Assembly (NCBI GenBank): GCA_965242845.1
Contig: CBDETC010000001.1
Coordinates: forward strand, 372,001 to 436,000
DNA: 64,000 nucleotides
DNA from: RHLJ01 sp965242845
GTDB lineage: Bacteria > Bacteroidota > Rhodothermia > Balneolales > Balneolaceae
Reading direction: 5' to 3'
In this document: positions 16,852 through 26,342 of the stretch, piece after piece
Layout of the letters: each line of letters starts with the position of its first letter
How positions within the stretch are numbered: position 1 is the stretch's first letter
Notes under the pieces: generated by a model
Database searches by the model: none
What the model was told of the DNA's origin: nothing
What the model saw: the letters and a program-made list of their open reading frames with translations, nothing else
Made by a program: the position numbers and the translations under genes

Positions 16852-18234
16852 GTGACCGCCATGTTTGAACTAGTACAACACCCAAAACATCAACCTAGCA
16901 TACTTGAATTTGAGAATGGCTCAATTCAGGTATTGCTAGCTGTTGATGAACAAAGCTTTGGACTACAGGAGATCCAAAAAGTTGACGCAGTACTTGTTCA
17001 GGCGGTTAACTCATCCAATGCAAAAGAGATTCTAAGATCCATCAGAATCCAGAAAAGCCGACAACTCGCACTCACTCCTGTATTCATCAGTTCAAGTGTT
17101 CCAGGGTGCCAAAGGATCGAATTCTTATTTGATGGCACCTATTCAACTGAAACTGAAAGCCTGATGCTCCAAAAAATCAAGCTTATAAAAGAACAGCTTC
17201 GTTCTTTCACTTTCGATGTGCACCAGTTGGATTATAACCACTCATTGCTTCAAGCTGCACTTCAGTACTCTCAATCAAGAGGATGCACGTTAAAGCCAAT
17301 GAGAGAAAGAAATTCAAAAGTCGGATACACCTATCCATTTCTTGGTTCAATCATTCGAGATGAGGAAAGCCAAAAAGTAGTAGAATTGATGGAGCAGTCC
17401 ATTAAGGAAGGTTACTTCGCAAAGAAATCACTGGACAAAGTACATACCTGTAAAAAATGTTCGGGTGGATACCTTAACTACAGAGAATGTTGCCCAAAAT
17501 GTGGTTCTTCTGATCTACAAACCGATGATTTGATTCATCATTTTGTATGTGCGCATATCGCTCCTGAAAGTGATTATAAAACCGACGACGATACCATGGA
17601 ATGCCCAAAGTGTAGTAAAGAACTGAGGCATATTGGGATTGATTACGATAAGCCTTCATCCATGCATACCTGCAACAATTGCAGTCACCAATTCCAACAG
17701 CCCGAAGTAAAGGCTCTATGTATCGATTGCGGGTGTGATAACCAACTGAAGCAACTCGGAAATATTGAGATTTCCGAATATGCCATAACCCCAATGGGCG
17801 AATATGCTGCTATAAACGGAATGCATATTAAAGCCAAAAAAGTAGAAAAAACGGCTTCTAAAACTGTAAGTGAGCAAATATTCGAATTATTCAAGAGTCA
17901 GGAAATTCAGAGAATCAGAAAGAGCGGACATCAAAGTTGGGAAGGTTCGCTAACGATCAACCTGGATTTCATGACGGCCTTTCATCCAGAACAACAAGAA
18001 CTTATTCAATCCGAAATCTGTGGAATCATTTCTAATTACCTGGACAGTGTAGATGTACTTTCAAGTCCAACTACTTCCTGGTTTAGATTCATGCTTGTTG
18101 ACTATTCAAAAGAACGAGCTGAAGAAATTGGAGAAGTAATACAGAGAAATATTGAGAAGTTGCTTTCGGATGGTCCCGGAAAAGATCAATCGGTAGTAGA
18201 AACGCTGATCACATCGCTTGGGGAGGACGGATAG
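16852..18234 (+). CDS. Zinc-ribbon protein resembling TackOD1 domain proteins
   Basis: 460 residues, soluble. An N-terminal part of about 190 residues has no recognised motif but resembles a degenerate regulatory domain. A multi-ribbon segment follows (about 198-300): CKKC, CCPKCG, ECPKCSKEL, GIDYDKPSS, CNNCSHQF and CIDCGC, the arrangement I associate with TackOD1. A C-terminal helical region of about 120 residues follows. It lies between the dehydrogenase (20-base gap) and the synthase (no gap). It may regulate or assist the synthase in place of a PilZ or c-di-GMP module, none of which is encoded here; this function is an inference. Confidence 0.6.
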   Translation: MTAMFELVQHPKHQPSILEFENGSIQVLLAVDEQSFGLQEIQKVDAVLVQAVNSSNAKEILRSIRIQKSRQLALTPVFISSSVPGCQRIEFLFDGTYSTETESLMLQKIKLIKEQLRSFTFDVHQLDYNHSLLQAALQYSQSRGCTLKPMRERNSKVGYTYPFLGSIIRDEESQKVVELMEQSIKEGYFAKKSLDKVHTCKKCSGGYLNYRECCPKCGSSDLQTDDLIHHFVCAHIAPESDYKTDDDTMECPKCSKELRHIGIDYDKPSSMHTCNNCSHQFQQPEVKALCIDCGCDNQLKQLGNIEISEYAITPMGEYAAINGMHIKAKKVEKTASKTVSEQIFELFKSQEIQRIRKSGHQSWEGSLTINLDFMTAFHPEQQELIQSEICGIISNYLDSVDVLSSPTTSWFRFMLVDYSKERAEEIGEVIQRNIEKLLSDGPGKDQSVVETLITSLGEDG

Positions 18235-19545
18235 ATGTTAGAGCAATTAACTCCTGAGTACATCCAATACTGGTTTGCCGTAGGATTCAACAAATTCCTT
18301 AGAGTATTCTGGTACTTCTGCATTTTTGAATTTACCCGGTACATCATCATCGATTACATCATTCTCTTTTTCCAAAACCTGACTAAAAAAAGCGACGACG
18401 AGAAATTTCTTAAAGCAAAACATGAGCTCTTCCTCGAAAACCCATTGATCTCCATAATCATCCCAGGGAAAAACGAGGGAGCTCATTTGTATAAGCTAAC
18501 CAAGTCATTAGCTGAACAAACTTACCAGAACTTCGAGCTCATCATCGTTGATGATGGTTCGGATGACGATACCCCAATCATTGGGAAAAACCTTGAGCGA
18601 TTAGGTCTGATTGATATGTTCATTCGAAATGAAATGAGAGGAGGAAAGGCTTCAGCGGCTAACCTTGCTCTTCGATATGCTAAAGGGAAGTTTATCGTCC
18701 ACCTTGATGCTGACTGCTCCTTTGACCGCGATGCCATTGAACAGGTTGTGATTCCTTTCTACTATGATGAAAAGATTGGAGCTGTAGGAGGGAATGTGAA
18801 GGTGAGAAATTACAAAGACAGTCTTTGTGCATCTCTTCAGGCGATTGAATATTTAAAGACGGTGTCGGTTGGCCGAATTATTACATCCTACTTAGGAATT
18901 TATAAAATCATTTCCGGTGCATTTGGTGCTTTCCGTCCTGAGATTTTAGATACCATAGGAGGGTGGGATATTGGTCCTGGTTTGGATGGAGATATCACTG
19001 TAAAAATCAGGAAATGCGGATATAAAACAGTGTTTGCGCCGAAAGCGATTTGTTTGACCAATGCTCCATCAAAATTTAAAGTGCTGAAAAAGCAGCGTCT
19101 AAGATGGGATAAATCCATCATTCGATTTAGAGTGAGAAAGCACAAAGATGTGTATTTCCCTCATGCCAATTTTAAGTGGAGCAACTTCTTCGCTCTGTTT
19201 GAAAATGTATTCTATAATGTAATCCTGGATATCACCTGGTTGATTTATATGATTGATATCATCTTCAACTACAGCTCTTCGCTTCATTTTATTATCCCAA
19301 TGAACTTCACACTCTACGTAGCGATGAGTTATGTGCAAATGGGAAGTATTTTGTTATTCACAGAAAGGAAGAAAGAAGAAGCGAAATTGTTTAAGTTCGT
19401 TCCTCTAATGACGCTCTATACTGGTCTATTTCTTCGGTTGATCAGAACTACGGCCTACTACCAGGAATTCTTCTTCAAGCGCTCTTATGAAGATCCCTGG
19501 AATCCAGTGAAGTCATCTTCTATGGCTAAGAAGTATGGCTTGTAA
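18235..19545 (+). CDS. Processive membrane glycosyltransferase, GT2 (polysaccharide synthase)
   Basis: 436 residues. An N-terminal transmembrane segment (about 20-45) is followed by a cytosolic GT-A domain with VDDGSDDD, HLDADCSFD and the third Asp in GLDGD, plus the processive-synthase motif QRLRW (in KKQRLRWDKS). Three or so C-terminal membrane helices follow (about 315-410). This is the hyaluronan/NodC/BcsA-type design in which polymerisation is coupled to translocation. With the upstream dehydrogenase it likely makes a uronic-acid-containing polymer, exported through the adaptor and channel encoded at 10477-12806. The ATG directly follows the preceding TAG. Confidence 0.85.
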   Translation: MLEQLTPEYIQYWFAVGFNKFLRVFWYFCIFEFTRYIIIDYIILFFQNLTKKSDDEKFLKAKHELFLENPLISIIIPGKNEGAHLYKLTKSLAEQTYQNFELIIVDDGSDDDTPIIGKNLERLGLIDMFIRNEMRGGKASAANLALRYAKGKFIVHLDADCSFDRDAIEQVVIPFYYDEKIGAVGGNVKVRNYKDSLCASLQAIEYLKTVSVGRIITSYLGIYKIISGAFGAFRPEILDTIGGWDIGPGLDGDITVKIRKCGYKTVFAPKAICLTNAPSKFKVLKKQRLRWDKSIIRFRVRKHKDVYFPHANFKWSNFFALFENVFYNVILDITWLIYMIDIIFNYSSSLHFIIPMNFTLYVAMSYVQMGSILLFTERKKEEAKLFKFVPLMTLYTGLFLRLIRTTAYYQEFFFKRSYEDPWNPVKSSSMAKKYGL

Positions 19546-20085
19546 TCACCAGGTCTTTTCTTGAATAAAGCTAGTCTCGGTTCTCTTAAATGCGAAACTG
19601 GGTGCATGTATTCTTGGCCTTACAAAGTTGTACACCCCCAAGGGAAGAGCAAAAAATTCTCTTGTATGCATTCCTACAGGCATTGCTCCTTGAGTCTGAT
19701 GTTTTACTAGATGATTACTAAGGATGTATTTCATGGAAAAGCCGAAGTTGAGATCATAGCCTTGTTTCAGGAAGTACTCACCCTCAAGAGTAACCACACC
19801 CGGTTGATACACGAAGGCAAAACTGTCTGCTTCAAATTCATAAAACACCGAAGTGTTTACGCTGTAGCGACCTTCAGGAAGATCAAATTCGAAATACCCG
19901 GTTTCGTCAGTTTTAGTATTTATAGGAGGGTTAAAGGCGATATTACGTTCATTGTGAACAAATACCAGAGCACCCTCTATGGGTTCGGCTTCACCGAAAT
20001 CTATAATATAACCGGAGATGGTGTATTGGGAATAAACTGGGAAGGAGAAGGTTGAAATGAGTATCAGGAGGAGGATTCTTTTCAT
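19546..20085 (-). CDS. Secreted protein with carboxypeptidase-regulatory-like domain
   Basis: 179 residues with signal peptide (LLLILISTFSFPVYSQ). Residues 21-100 read as a CarboxypepD_reg-like beta-sandwich (YTISGYIIDFGEAEPIEGALVF, TDETGYFEFDLPEGRY). The remaining about 80 residues show no motif. Such domains occur as the periplasmic N-terminus of TonB-dependent receptors, but no barrel follows here. The gene ends immediately next to the synthase stop, converging with it. It may be an independent envelope protein. Confidence 0.65.
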   Translation of the reverse strand: MKRILLLILISTFSFPVYSQYTISGYIIDFGEAEPIEGALVFVHNERNIAFNPPINTKTDETGYFEFDLPEGRYSVNTSVFYEFEADSFAFVYQPGVVTLEGEYFLKQGYDLNFGFSMKYILSNHLVKHQTQGAMPVGMHTREFFALPLGVYNFVRPRIHAPSFAFKRTETSFIQEKTW

Positions 20086-20168
20086 TCTATTTGAGTGAGA
20101 TCATTATTTCAAGTGATACGTGCTAAACTACTCCAAAATTGCTTCCCTTAAAAATGTGTGATCAGATC

Positions 20169-22202
20169 CTAAATATCCTCTTCAAGCTCAATAGGAGGCC
20201 TTTCTTCTCTAAAGATAACGGCAGCATCAGCGAACCGCGTAGCCAATCCAACCATAACTAAACGATCACCTGGTTCGAGCTTAAAAGAGCCTGAAGGGTT
20301 TCCGGTATTCTTTTCTCCTCGTTGTACGGTAAGCACCGTAATTTCATACTCATTGCGAAGTTTTAACTCCGCCAGTGTTTTACCAGCAGCATAACTTCCC
20401 TCACGAACTACTACCGCTCTGGTATGGAGGCCTTCTTCATCAAGCCCTTGTAGTACCATAAGATGAGCTTCCTGTATACTACCTCTCATTATCTGATAAT
20501 CCTCCGCTCGTAGCTCACGAATATGCTGCTGAATCTCTTCATCAGGGATCATATACGCACTCATTACATTTGAAAAAAGTCGTACGGTAGTTTCCATTTC
20601 CTCGGGTACAACCGTATCAGCTCCGGCTAATTCCATCGCTTCTGCCTGGGCAAGGTATCTCGTCCTTACGATCACCTGTAGGGTTGGATTTAAATACTTG
20701 GCGAGTTTTATGATCCTTGGGTTGGCATCGAGATCATTAATAGCAATTACACAGAGTTTAGCCTTTTCAATTTGAGCATGCTCTAGGATATGACTTCGGG
20801 TTGCATCACCATAAATAGCATTGATGCCATTTTTATGCATCTCAGTGACTGACTTTGGGTTCATCTCAATCACAATGAAAGGGATATTAGTATCCGTAAA
20901 TATTCGTGCCAGATTGCGCCCGGCAGGTCCATATCCTATCAGGATTACATGATCTTCCAACTTAACATCTACTTTGGAATCACTATCCTTTTTTCTTTTC
21001 TCACCCAGTTTTTTGAGAGGAGTTTTGGAGAAAAGTTCTCCGACCTTTGGACTAATCGATAAAAAGAGGGGAGTCAAAAGCATGAGAATAACTGAAACGG
21101 CGATGAACATTTGAGAGCCCAGTTCCCCAAAACCACCTGGATCAAGCCCAGCTTTACGACCTTCACGTTCCAATACAAAAGAGAATTCACCAATTTGTGA
21201 TAATACAATTCCTGATGCCCCTGCTACTCTAATGGGGTAACCCAATATCAGAAGGCTGACTGAACTCAGGATAAACTTTAGAACTAATACTCCGGAAGCA
21301 ATTCCAAGGAGTAGGAGCGGGTATTCGAGTACGAATTTAACGTCCAGAAGCATTCCTACCGAGACAAAGAAAACGGCGTTAAATATAGTTTTCAGAGGGA
21401 TAATTTCGCTAAGAGCGTGATCGCTGTAATGACTTTCGCTTACCACCAACCCAGCAAGAAAAGCACCCAGGGCAAGACTAACATTAGCGAGATTGGTCAG
21501 AGCCGCTGTTCCAAAACAGATAGCCATTACTGTGAGTAGGAAAAGCTCCTGGCGTCGTGTTTGCGCTACCTTATCTAAAATCCAGGGGACTATTTTTCTG
21601 GCCAGAAGCACAATCCCAAGTATCAGCAATACTGCTTTCCCGAGGACAAGTAAAATGTCGACCGTTGAACCACTTTCCCCAGAGAGTAAGGGGACTAACA
21701 ACACCATGGCTATGATGGCAAAATCCTGGAAAATGAGTACCGCCAGAGAAAGTCTGCCTACCGGTGTATCTGTTTTTTTCTGCTCGCTTAGCAGTCCCAG
21801 AATAATGGCGGTAGAGCTTAATGCAACCAGGAACCCTGTATAAATCCCAATCTTCCAGTTGATATTAAGTAATAGGAAGATACCTACGACTGATGCCACA
21901 GTGAGCAAAACCTGGACTCCGCCACCTATAAAAATGGCTGACTTTATGCGTGCCAATCTTTCAAGACTAAACTCAATACCTATGGTGAAGAGAAGCAGAA
22001 TAATGCCTATCTCAGCAAGCATATCAACCAGTTCCTGGTCCTGAACAAGTCCAAGAGCGTTAGGGCCGATTACAACCCCAGCGATTAGAAAACCTACAAT
22101 GGGGACTAATTTCAGCTTGTAGCAAATAAATGCAATCAGAACACTTACCAGGAAAAGGGCTACGATCTCATTTAAAAAAGGCAGGCTTACAGCAAAAAAC
22201 AT
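20169..22202 (-). CDS. CPA2-family cation:proton antiporter with RCK regulatory domains (KefB/YbaL-like)
   Basis: 677 residues. About 12 transmembrane helices (1-395) include LPIVGFLIAGVVIGPNALGL-like and FTIGIEFSLERL motifs of the monovalent cation:proton antiporter-2 family. A TrkA-N/RCK_N Rossmann domain (VILIGYGPAGRNLARIF, about 415-535) and a TrkA-C domain (about 575-660, GKTLAELKLRNEYEITVL) follow. It would exchange K+ or Na+ for protons across the inner membrane, gated by nucleotide or thiol ligand binding to the RCK part. It is a stand-alone gene. Confidence 0.9.
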   Translation of the reverse strand: MFFAVSLPFLNEIVALFLVSVLIAFICYKLKLVPIVGFLIAGVVIGPNALGLVQDQELVDMLAEIGIILLLFTIGIEFSLERLARIKSAIFIGGGVQVLLTVASVVGIFLLLNINWKIGIYTGFLVALSSTAIILGLLSEQKKTDTPVGRLSLAVLIFQDFAIIAMVLLVPLLSGESGSTVDILLVLGKAVLLILGIVLLARKIVPWILDKVAQTRRQELFLLTVMAICFGTAALTNLANVSLALGAFLAGLVVSESHYSDHALSEIIPLKTIFNAVFFVSVGMLLDVKFVLEYPLLLLGIASGVLVLKFILSSVSLLILGYPIRVAGASGIVLSQIGEFSFVLEREGRKAGLDPGGFGELGSQMFIAVSVILMLLTPLFLSISPKVGELFSKTPLKKLGEKRKKDSDSKVDVKLEDHVILIGYGPAGRNLARIFTDTNIPFIVIEMNPKSVTEMHKNGINAIYGDATRSHILEHAQIEKAKLCVIAINDLDANPRIIKLAKYLNPTLQVIVRTRYLAQAEAMELAGADTVVPEEMETTVRLFSNVMSAYMIPDEEIQQHIRELRAEDYQIMRGSIQEAHLMVLQGLDEEGLHTRAVVVREGSYAAGKTLAELKLRNEYEITVLTVQRGEKNTGNPSGSFKLEPGDRLVMVGLATRFADAAVIFREERPPIELEEDI

Positions 22203-22336
22203 AGGGTATTCTTGAGCGTCTTGTGATGACTTTGAAAATATAGACTTGAGACAAATAAGTCCTGATTAAATAAGATAATAATGGGCAAAGAATAACGCTC
22301 TTTAAGATAAGAGCACCTTACAAATACAGTATGAAT

Positions 22337-22412
22337 GTCATTCCGCTGCGAAAGCCGGAATCTAAATTGATATTAAAAGCTAAATCTAGATTCCTGCCTT
22401 CGCAGGAATGAC
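22337..22412. repeat. Dispersed inverted-repeat element in the 384-base gap before korA
   Basis: It begins GTCATTCCGCTGCGAAAGC and ends TTCGCAGGAATGAC, with an inner pair GAATCTA / TAGATTC. It is another member of the 75-80 bp hairpin-element class. The rest of the gap (22413-22586) is AT-rich leader sequence with nothing else recognised. Confidence 0.72.
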
Positions 22413-22586
22413 TAAGAACTTTCCTGAAAGTTTAATCCCTAACTCACATAAAACTTATGTAAAAGAGTAAAATCAAAAGAAACCGCTTCCATTAAAATCG
22501 ATAACAAAAACATAACTTTCGGTTTTATTTGTAGAGAAAAAACTACAATTTCAGGCTGAACGATTTACAGCCACCAATCAGACATA

Positions 22587-24449
22587 ATGAGCACACAGGA
22601 TCAGGTTCGTGAGGATGTCACTATCCGCTTTGCAGGTGACTCCGGCGATGGCATGCAGCTTACGGGATCTCTATTCACTAATACTACCGCACTTCTTGGA
22701 AACGATTTAAGAACCCTCCCGGAATTCCCAGCAGAAATCAGAGCTCCACAAGGTACCGTGCCCGGAGTTTCTTCTTTTCAACTTCAGTTTGGGAGCCGGC
22801 AGATTTTAACTCCGGGGGATGAATGTGATGCCCTGGTAGTAATGAATTCAGCGGCACTTAAGGCCAATTTAAATCTCCTGAAGAAAGGAGGGACCATTAT
22901 TGCCAATACTGCTGGTTTTGATAAAAAGAACTTAAACCTGGCTAAGTATCCCGAAGGAGTAAATCCGCTTGAAGATGGCTCTTTAGATGAATACGAAGTT
23001 ATTGAAATAGATGTGACCAAGCTGGTTAAGGAAGCTTTAGCTGATATGGATTTGAGCTATAAGGACCAGGAGCGTTCGAAAAATATGTTTGTTTTGGGGA
23101 TGTTGTACTGGATGTACAACCGTCCTATGGATTCAACCATTGATTTCCTAAACCAGAAATTTGGGAAGAAGCCCGAGATAGCCGAAGCTAATATCAAGGT
23201 GCTTAAAGCCGGTTATTATTATGGGGAAACGGCAGAGATTTTTAACTCCAGGGTTACCGTTAAGCAAGCTGATCTTGAGCCTGGTACTTATCGAAATATT
23301 ACAGGGAATGAAGCCCTGGTACTTGGCCTGGTAGCTGCGGCACGAAAGAGTAACCTCCCTTTGTTTTTAGGAACCTATCCAATTACTCCGGCGTCTGATG
23401 TACTTCATGGACTTGCCAAACACAAAAAATTTGGGATCACAACCTTTCAGGCTGAAGATGAAATTGCGGCCTGTGCATCGGCAATAGGGGCTTCATTTGG
23501 GGGAAGTATTGGGGTTACGAGTTCTTCCGGACCTGGTATTGCACTCAAAGGTGAAGCCATTGGATTAGCAGTTATGTTGGAACTTCCCCTGGTAGTGCTA
23601 AATATCCAGCGGGCAGGACCTTCTACCGGGATGCCTACCAAAACCGAGCAAGCTGATTTAATGCAGGCCGTATATGGCCGTAATGGAGAAAGTCCTTTGT
23701 TGGTGGTAGCACCAAAATCTCCTGCAGATTGCTTTGAAATGGCTTTCGAAGCGGTACGAATTTCTTTAGAGCATATGACTCCGGTAATCTTTCTTTCGGA
23801 TGGATACATTGCTAATGGTTCGGAGCCATGGAAGTTTCCGAACTCAGAGGATTTGAAAGATATCAAGGTTGAGTTTGAAGGACCTCGTCACTCAGAAGAA
23901 GATGGGGCATTTATGCCTTATAAACGTGATGAGCGACTGGTTCGAAAATGGGCTATTCCGGGCACTCAGGGTATAGAACACCGTGTAGGTGGTCTTGAGA
24001 AAGAGGATGTGACCGGGAATGTTTCTTATGATCCGGATAACCACCAGAAGATGACGGATATAAGAAGAGACAAACGTGATTTGGTAGCGCAGAATATTCC
24101 TGAGCAGGATATCGATCAAGGTAATGAATCCGGTGATATTCTCGTTTTAGGATGGGGCGGAACCTATGGGGCCATCCGAACTGTAGTTCATCAATTGAGA
24201 AAAGAAGGGCTGGATATTTCTCACGCTCATCTTAGATATATAAATCCATTTCCTAAGAATATGGAATCGTTGTTGAAGAGCTTCAAAAAGATAATTGTAC
24301 CGGAAATCAATGATGGACAGTTAGTACGTTTGATTAGATCAGAGTTTCTTATACCAGCTCTGCCTATCAATAAGGTAAAGGGGAGACCTTTCGGGGTTTC
24401 CGAACTGAAACAAGAAATTCTTCAGCTTATTGAAGAACAACCCGCATAA
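22587..24449 (+). CDS. korA: 2-oxoglutarate:ferredoxin oxidoreductase, fused gamma-alpha subunit
   Basis: 620 residues. The N-terminal gamma domain (about 1-195) has RFAGDSGDGMQLTG. The alpha (pyrimidine-binding) domain starts near 215 with ITGNEALVLGLVAAAR and contains TYPITPASD, FQAEDEIAAC and TSSSGPGIALKGE. The C-terminal domain closes the subunit. With KorB (next gene, 15-base gap) it decarboxylates a 2-oxoacid to the acyl-CoA, reducing ferredoxin. KorAB-type two-subunit enzymes usually use 2-oxoglutarate in the TCA cycle; a branched-chain or pyruvate preference cannot be excluded by eye. Confidence 0.9.
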   Translation: MSTQDQVREDVTIRFAGDSGDGMQLTGSLFTNTTALLGNDLRTLPEFPAEIRAPQGTVPGVSSFQLQFGSRQILTPGDECDALVVMNSAALKANLNLLKKGGTIIANTAGFDKKNLNLAKYPEGVNPLEDGSLDEYEVIEIDVTKLVKEALADMDLSYKDQERSKNMFVLGMLYWMYNRPMDSTIDFLNQKFGKKPEIAEANIKVLKAGYYYGETAEIFNSRVTVKQADLEPGTYRNITGNEALVLGLVAAARKSNLPLFLGTYPITPASDVLHGLAKHKKFGITTFQAEDEIAACASAIGASFGGSIGVTSSSGPGIALKGEAIGLAVMLELPLVVLNIQRAGPSTGMPTKTEQADLMQAVYGRNGESPLLVVAPKSPADCFEMAFEAVRISLEHMTPVIFLSDGYIANGSEPWKFPNSEDLKDIKVEFEGPRHSEEDGAFMPYKRDERLVRKWAIPGTQGIEHRVGGLEKEDVTGNVSYDPDNHQKMTDIRRDKRDLVAQNIPEQDIDQGNESGDILVLGWGGTYGAIRTVVHQLRKEGLDISHAHLRYINPFPKNMESLLKSFKKIIVPEINDGQLVRLIRSEFLIPALPINKVKGRPFGVSELKQEILQLIEEQPA

Positions 24450-24464
24450 CCTAACCCAGGAATC

Positions 24465-25544
24465 ATGCCAGTAGAAACACTTATCGATCAATTTGTTAAA
24501 GAACACGAGGCAGATCTAACCGCACTGCCCGATTATTCTTCTAAAGATTTTGCTTCCGACCAGGATGTGCGTTGGTGTCCCGGTTGTGGTGACTATACCA
24601 TCTTAAAACAGGTGCAGAATGCGATGCCTGAATTGGGTTTAGCCAAAAAAGACATTGTCTTTATTTCCGGAATCGGTTGTTCTTCCAGGTTTCCATATTA
24701 CATGGATACCTTTGGAATGCATTCTATACATGGAAGGGCTCCAGCTATTGCAACCGGACTTAAAACAAGTCGCCCTGATTTAACCGTTTGGATTATCACA
24801 GGGGATGGTGATTCCCTTTCTATTGGAGCTAATCACTTTACTCAGCTTTTACGCCGTAATGTGAATGTGAACTTGCTGCTATTCAACAATGAAATTTATG
24901 GGTTAACAAAGGGACAATATTCACCAGCTTCTCCTAAAGGATTGGTGACTAAATCTACTCCATACGGATCGATAGATAATCCTTTTAACCCATTGGCGCT
25001 CAGTTTGGGAGCTGATGGGAGTTTTGTTGCTCGAGCTATGGATAGAGATCCCAAGCATCTCAAAGAAATGATCCTTCGCAGTCATAAGCATCAGGGAACT
25101 TCTATGCTGGAAATCTACCAGAATTGTATTGTATTCAATGACGGTGCTTTTGAATTATTTACCGATAAAAAAACTCGTCCTCAGGAAGCTATCTATCTGG
25201 AACATGGACAACCAATGGTGTTCGGAAAGGATAACGATAAAGGGGTAAGGCTAAATGGATTGGTTCCTGAAGTGGTAGAGCTAGGAGATTCTTTCTCAAA
25301 AGATGATCTGTGGGTGCATGATGAGCAGGATCCTACAAAAGCTCATTTGTTATCCCGTTTCTTTGAACATCCTCCAAATGGGGAAGGAGTTCAATTCCCT
25401 AGACCTTTTGGTGTGCTATATGCAGTTGATCGCCCTTGTTATGATGAAGGGGTTGTAGAACAGGTACAGCATGCCAAAGATACCCAGGGTGAAGCTGATT
25501 TGGACGCTTTACTAAAAGGAAATGAAACCTGGGAAGTGAAATAG
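24465..25544 (+). CDS. korB: 2-oxoglutarate:ferredoxin oxidoreductase, beta subunit
   Basis: 359 residues. It carries the TPP- and 4Fe-4S-binding beta-subunit motifs: RWCPGCGDYTIL (C-x2-C), SGIGCSSRFPYY (further Cys), GDGDSLSIGANH (Mg-TPP motif) and NNEIYGLTKGQYSP. It forms the catalytic core together with KorA. It is co-transcribed with korA and converges with the DUF4386 gene 24 bases later; no clear terminator hairpin was seen between them. Confidence 0.91.
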   Translation: MPVETLIDQFVKEHEADLTALPDYSSKDFASDQDVRWCPGCGDYTILKQVQNAMPELGLAKKDIVFISGIGCSSRFPYYMDTFGMHSIHGRAPAIATGLKTSRPDLTVWIITGDGDSLSIGANHFTQLLRRNVNVNLLLFNNEIYGLTKGQYSPASPKGLVTKSTPYGSIDNPFNPLALSLGADGSFVARAMDRDPKHLKEMILRSHKHQGTSMLEIYQNCIVFNDGAFELFTDKKTRPQEAIYLEHGQPMVFGKDNDKGVRLNGLVPEVVELGDSFSKDDLWVHDEQDPTKAHLLSRFFEHPPNGEGVQFPRPFGVLYAVDRPCYDEGVVEQVQHAKDTQGEADLDALLKGNETWEVK

Positions 25545-25568
25545 TTTCAGAGCTAGGTGCTTAGTCTT

Positions 25569-26285
25569 TTAGTTGTGATAAAGCCTGGATACTATTTCCT
25601 GGTCTGAATTGTCTTCAATTTGGATTCTCCATCCTTTTATCAGGAGCCAGAACATAAAAATCACCTCTCCAAAATAGGTGACCATTATATAGTCCATTTG
25701 AACAGAAGGGAAGAAGAAGGTTCTTAATGTGTCAACCAGATAGCCTGTTCCGGCTATGACTAAAAGTATTCCGAAGATCTTTGGTACATAGTGTGCTTTA
25801 TAGGCCAAAACCCCGAGTAGAATTAGGTACAGGCTAAAAAAGCAAAAAGCAAAACTCCATTGGAAATTGAAGTTTCTTATTGAGAGTAGGACCTCAGAAT
25901 GAATCGTTTTCTCAAAAACGGTCAGGTAACCTGCAGTTTGCGTGAGATTGAGTATTCCTACCAGGTTAAGTAATGCAGAAAGGGTAACTACGGCAAACAC
26001 AATTCGGAAGAGCGCTGCTAGCAGAGAAAAATCTCTATTCACAGGTTTAAGAAACAGATAAAGGGCCCAGGCTACGACTACATCACAAATTAAGGTGATT
26101 AGGTGCAGGAATATTCCAATAGTGAACAGATTTCGGTTTTCCTGAATGTTGTTAAAAGTGATCTCTGCATCCCTGTAATCAATTAGCTTAGGGAAAACAG
26201 CGAATTCAGCTATCGGTGCTGTAAGCACCATAATGAAAATTCCGATTCCTGAGATTAGTGCTGCTTTTTGAATTTGATTTGTCAT
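25569..26285 (-). CDS. DUF4386-like integral membrane protein
   Basis: 238 residues with six likely transmembrane helices (AALISGIGIFIMVLTAPIAE at the N-terminus, then LHLITLICDVVVAWALYLFL, FRIVFAVVTLSALLNLVGIL and others). The pattern and spacing resemble the DUF4386 family, whose function is unknown. A bidirectional-looking terminator lies upstream, so it is transcribed on its own. Confidence 0.75.
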   Translation of the reverse strand: MTNQIQKAALISGIGIFIMVLTAPIAEFAVFPKLIDYRDAEITFNNIQENRNLFTIGIFLHLITLICDVVVAWALYLFLKPVNRDFSLLAALFRIVFAVVTLSALLNLVGILNLTQTAGYLTVFEKTIHSEVLLSIRNFNFQWSFAFCFFSLYLILLGVLAYKAHYVPKIFGILLVIAGTGYLVDTLRTFFFPSVQMDYIMVTYFGEVIFMFWLLIKGWRIQIEDNSDQEIVSRLYHN

Positions 26286-26305
26286 ACTTCTTCGTTGTGG
26301 AATTA

Positions 26306-26336
26306 AAAAAGCGAAGGCGATTCACCTTCGCTTTTT
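26306..26336 (-). terminator. Rho-independent terminator of the Ig-like lipoprotein gene
   Basis: AAAAAGCGAAGG (26306-26317) and CCTTCGCTTTTT (26325-26336) form a perfect 12-bp stem with a 7-base loop. Both flanks are A/T runs, so it can act on either strand. It follows the minus-strand lipoprotein gene by 6 bases. Confidence 0.88.
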
Positions 26337-26342
26337 AAAGAA

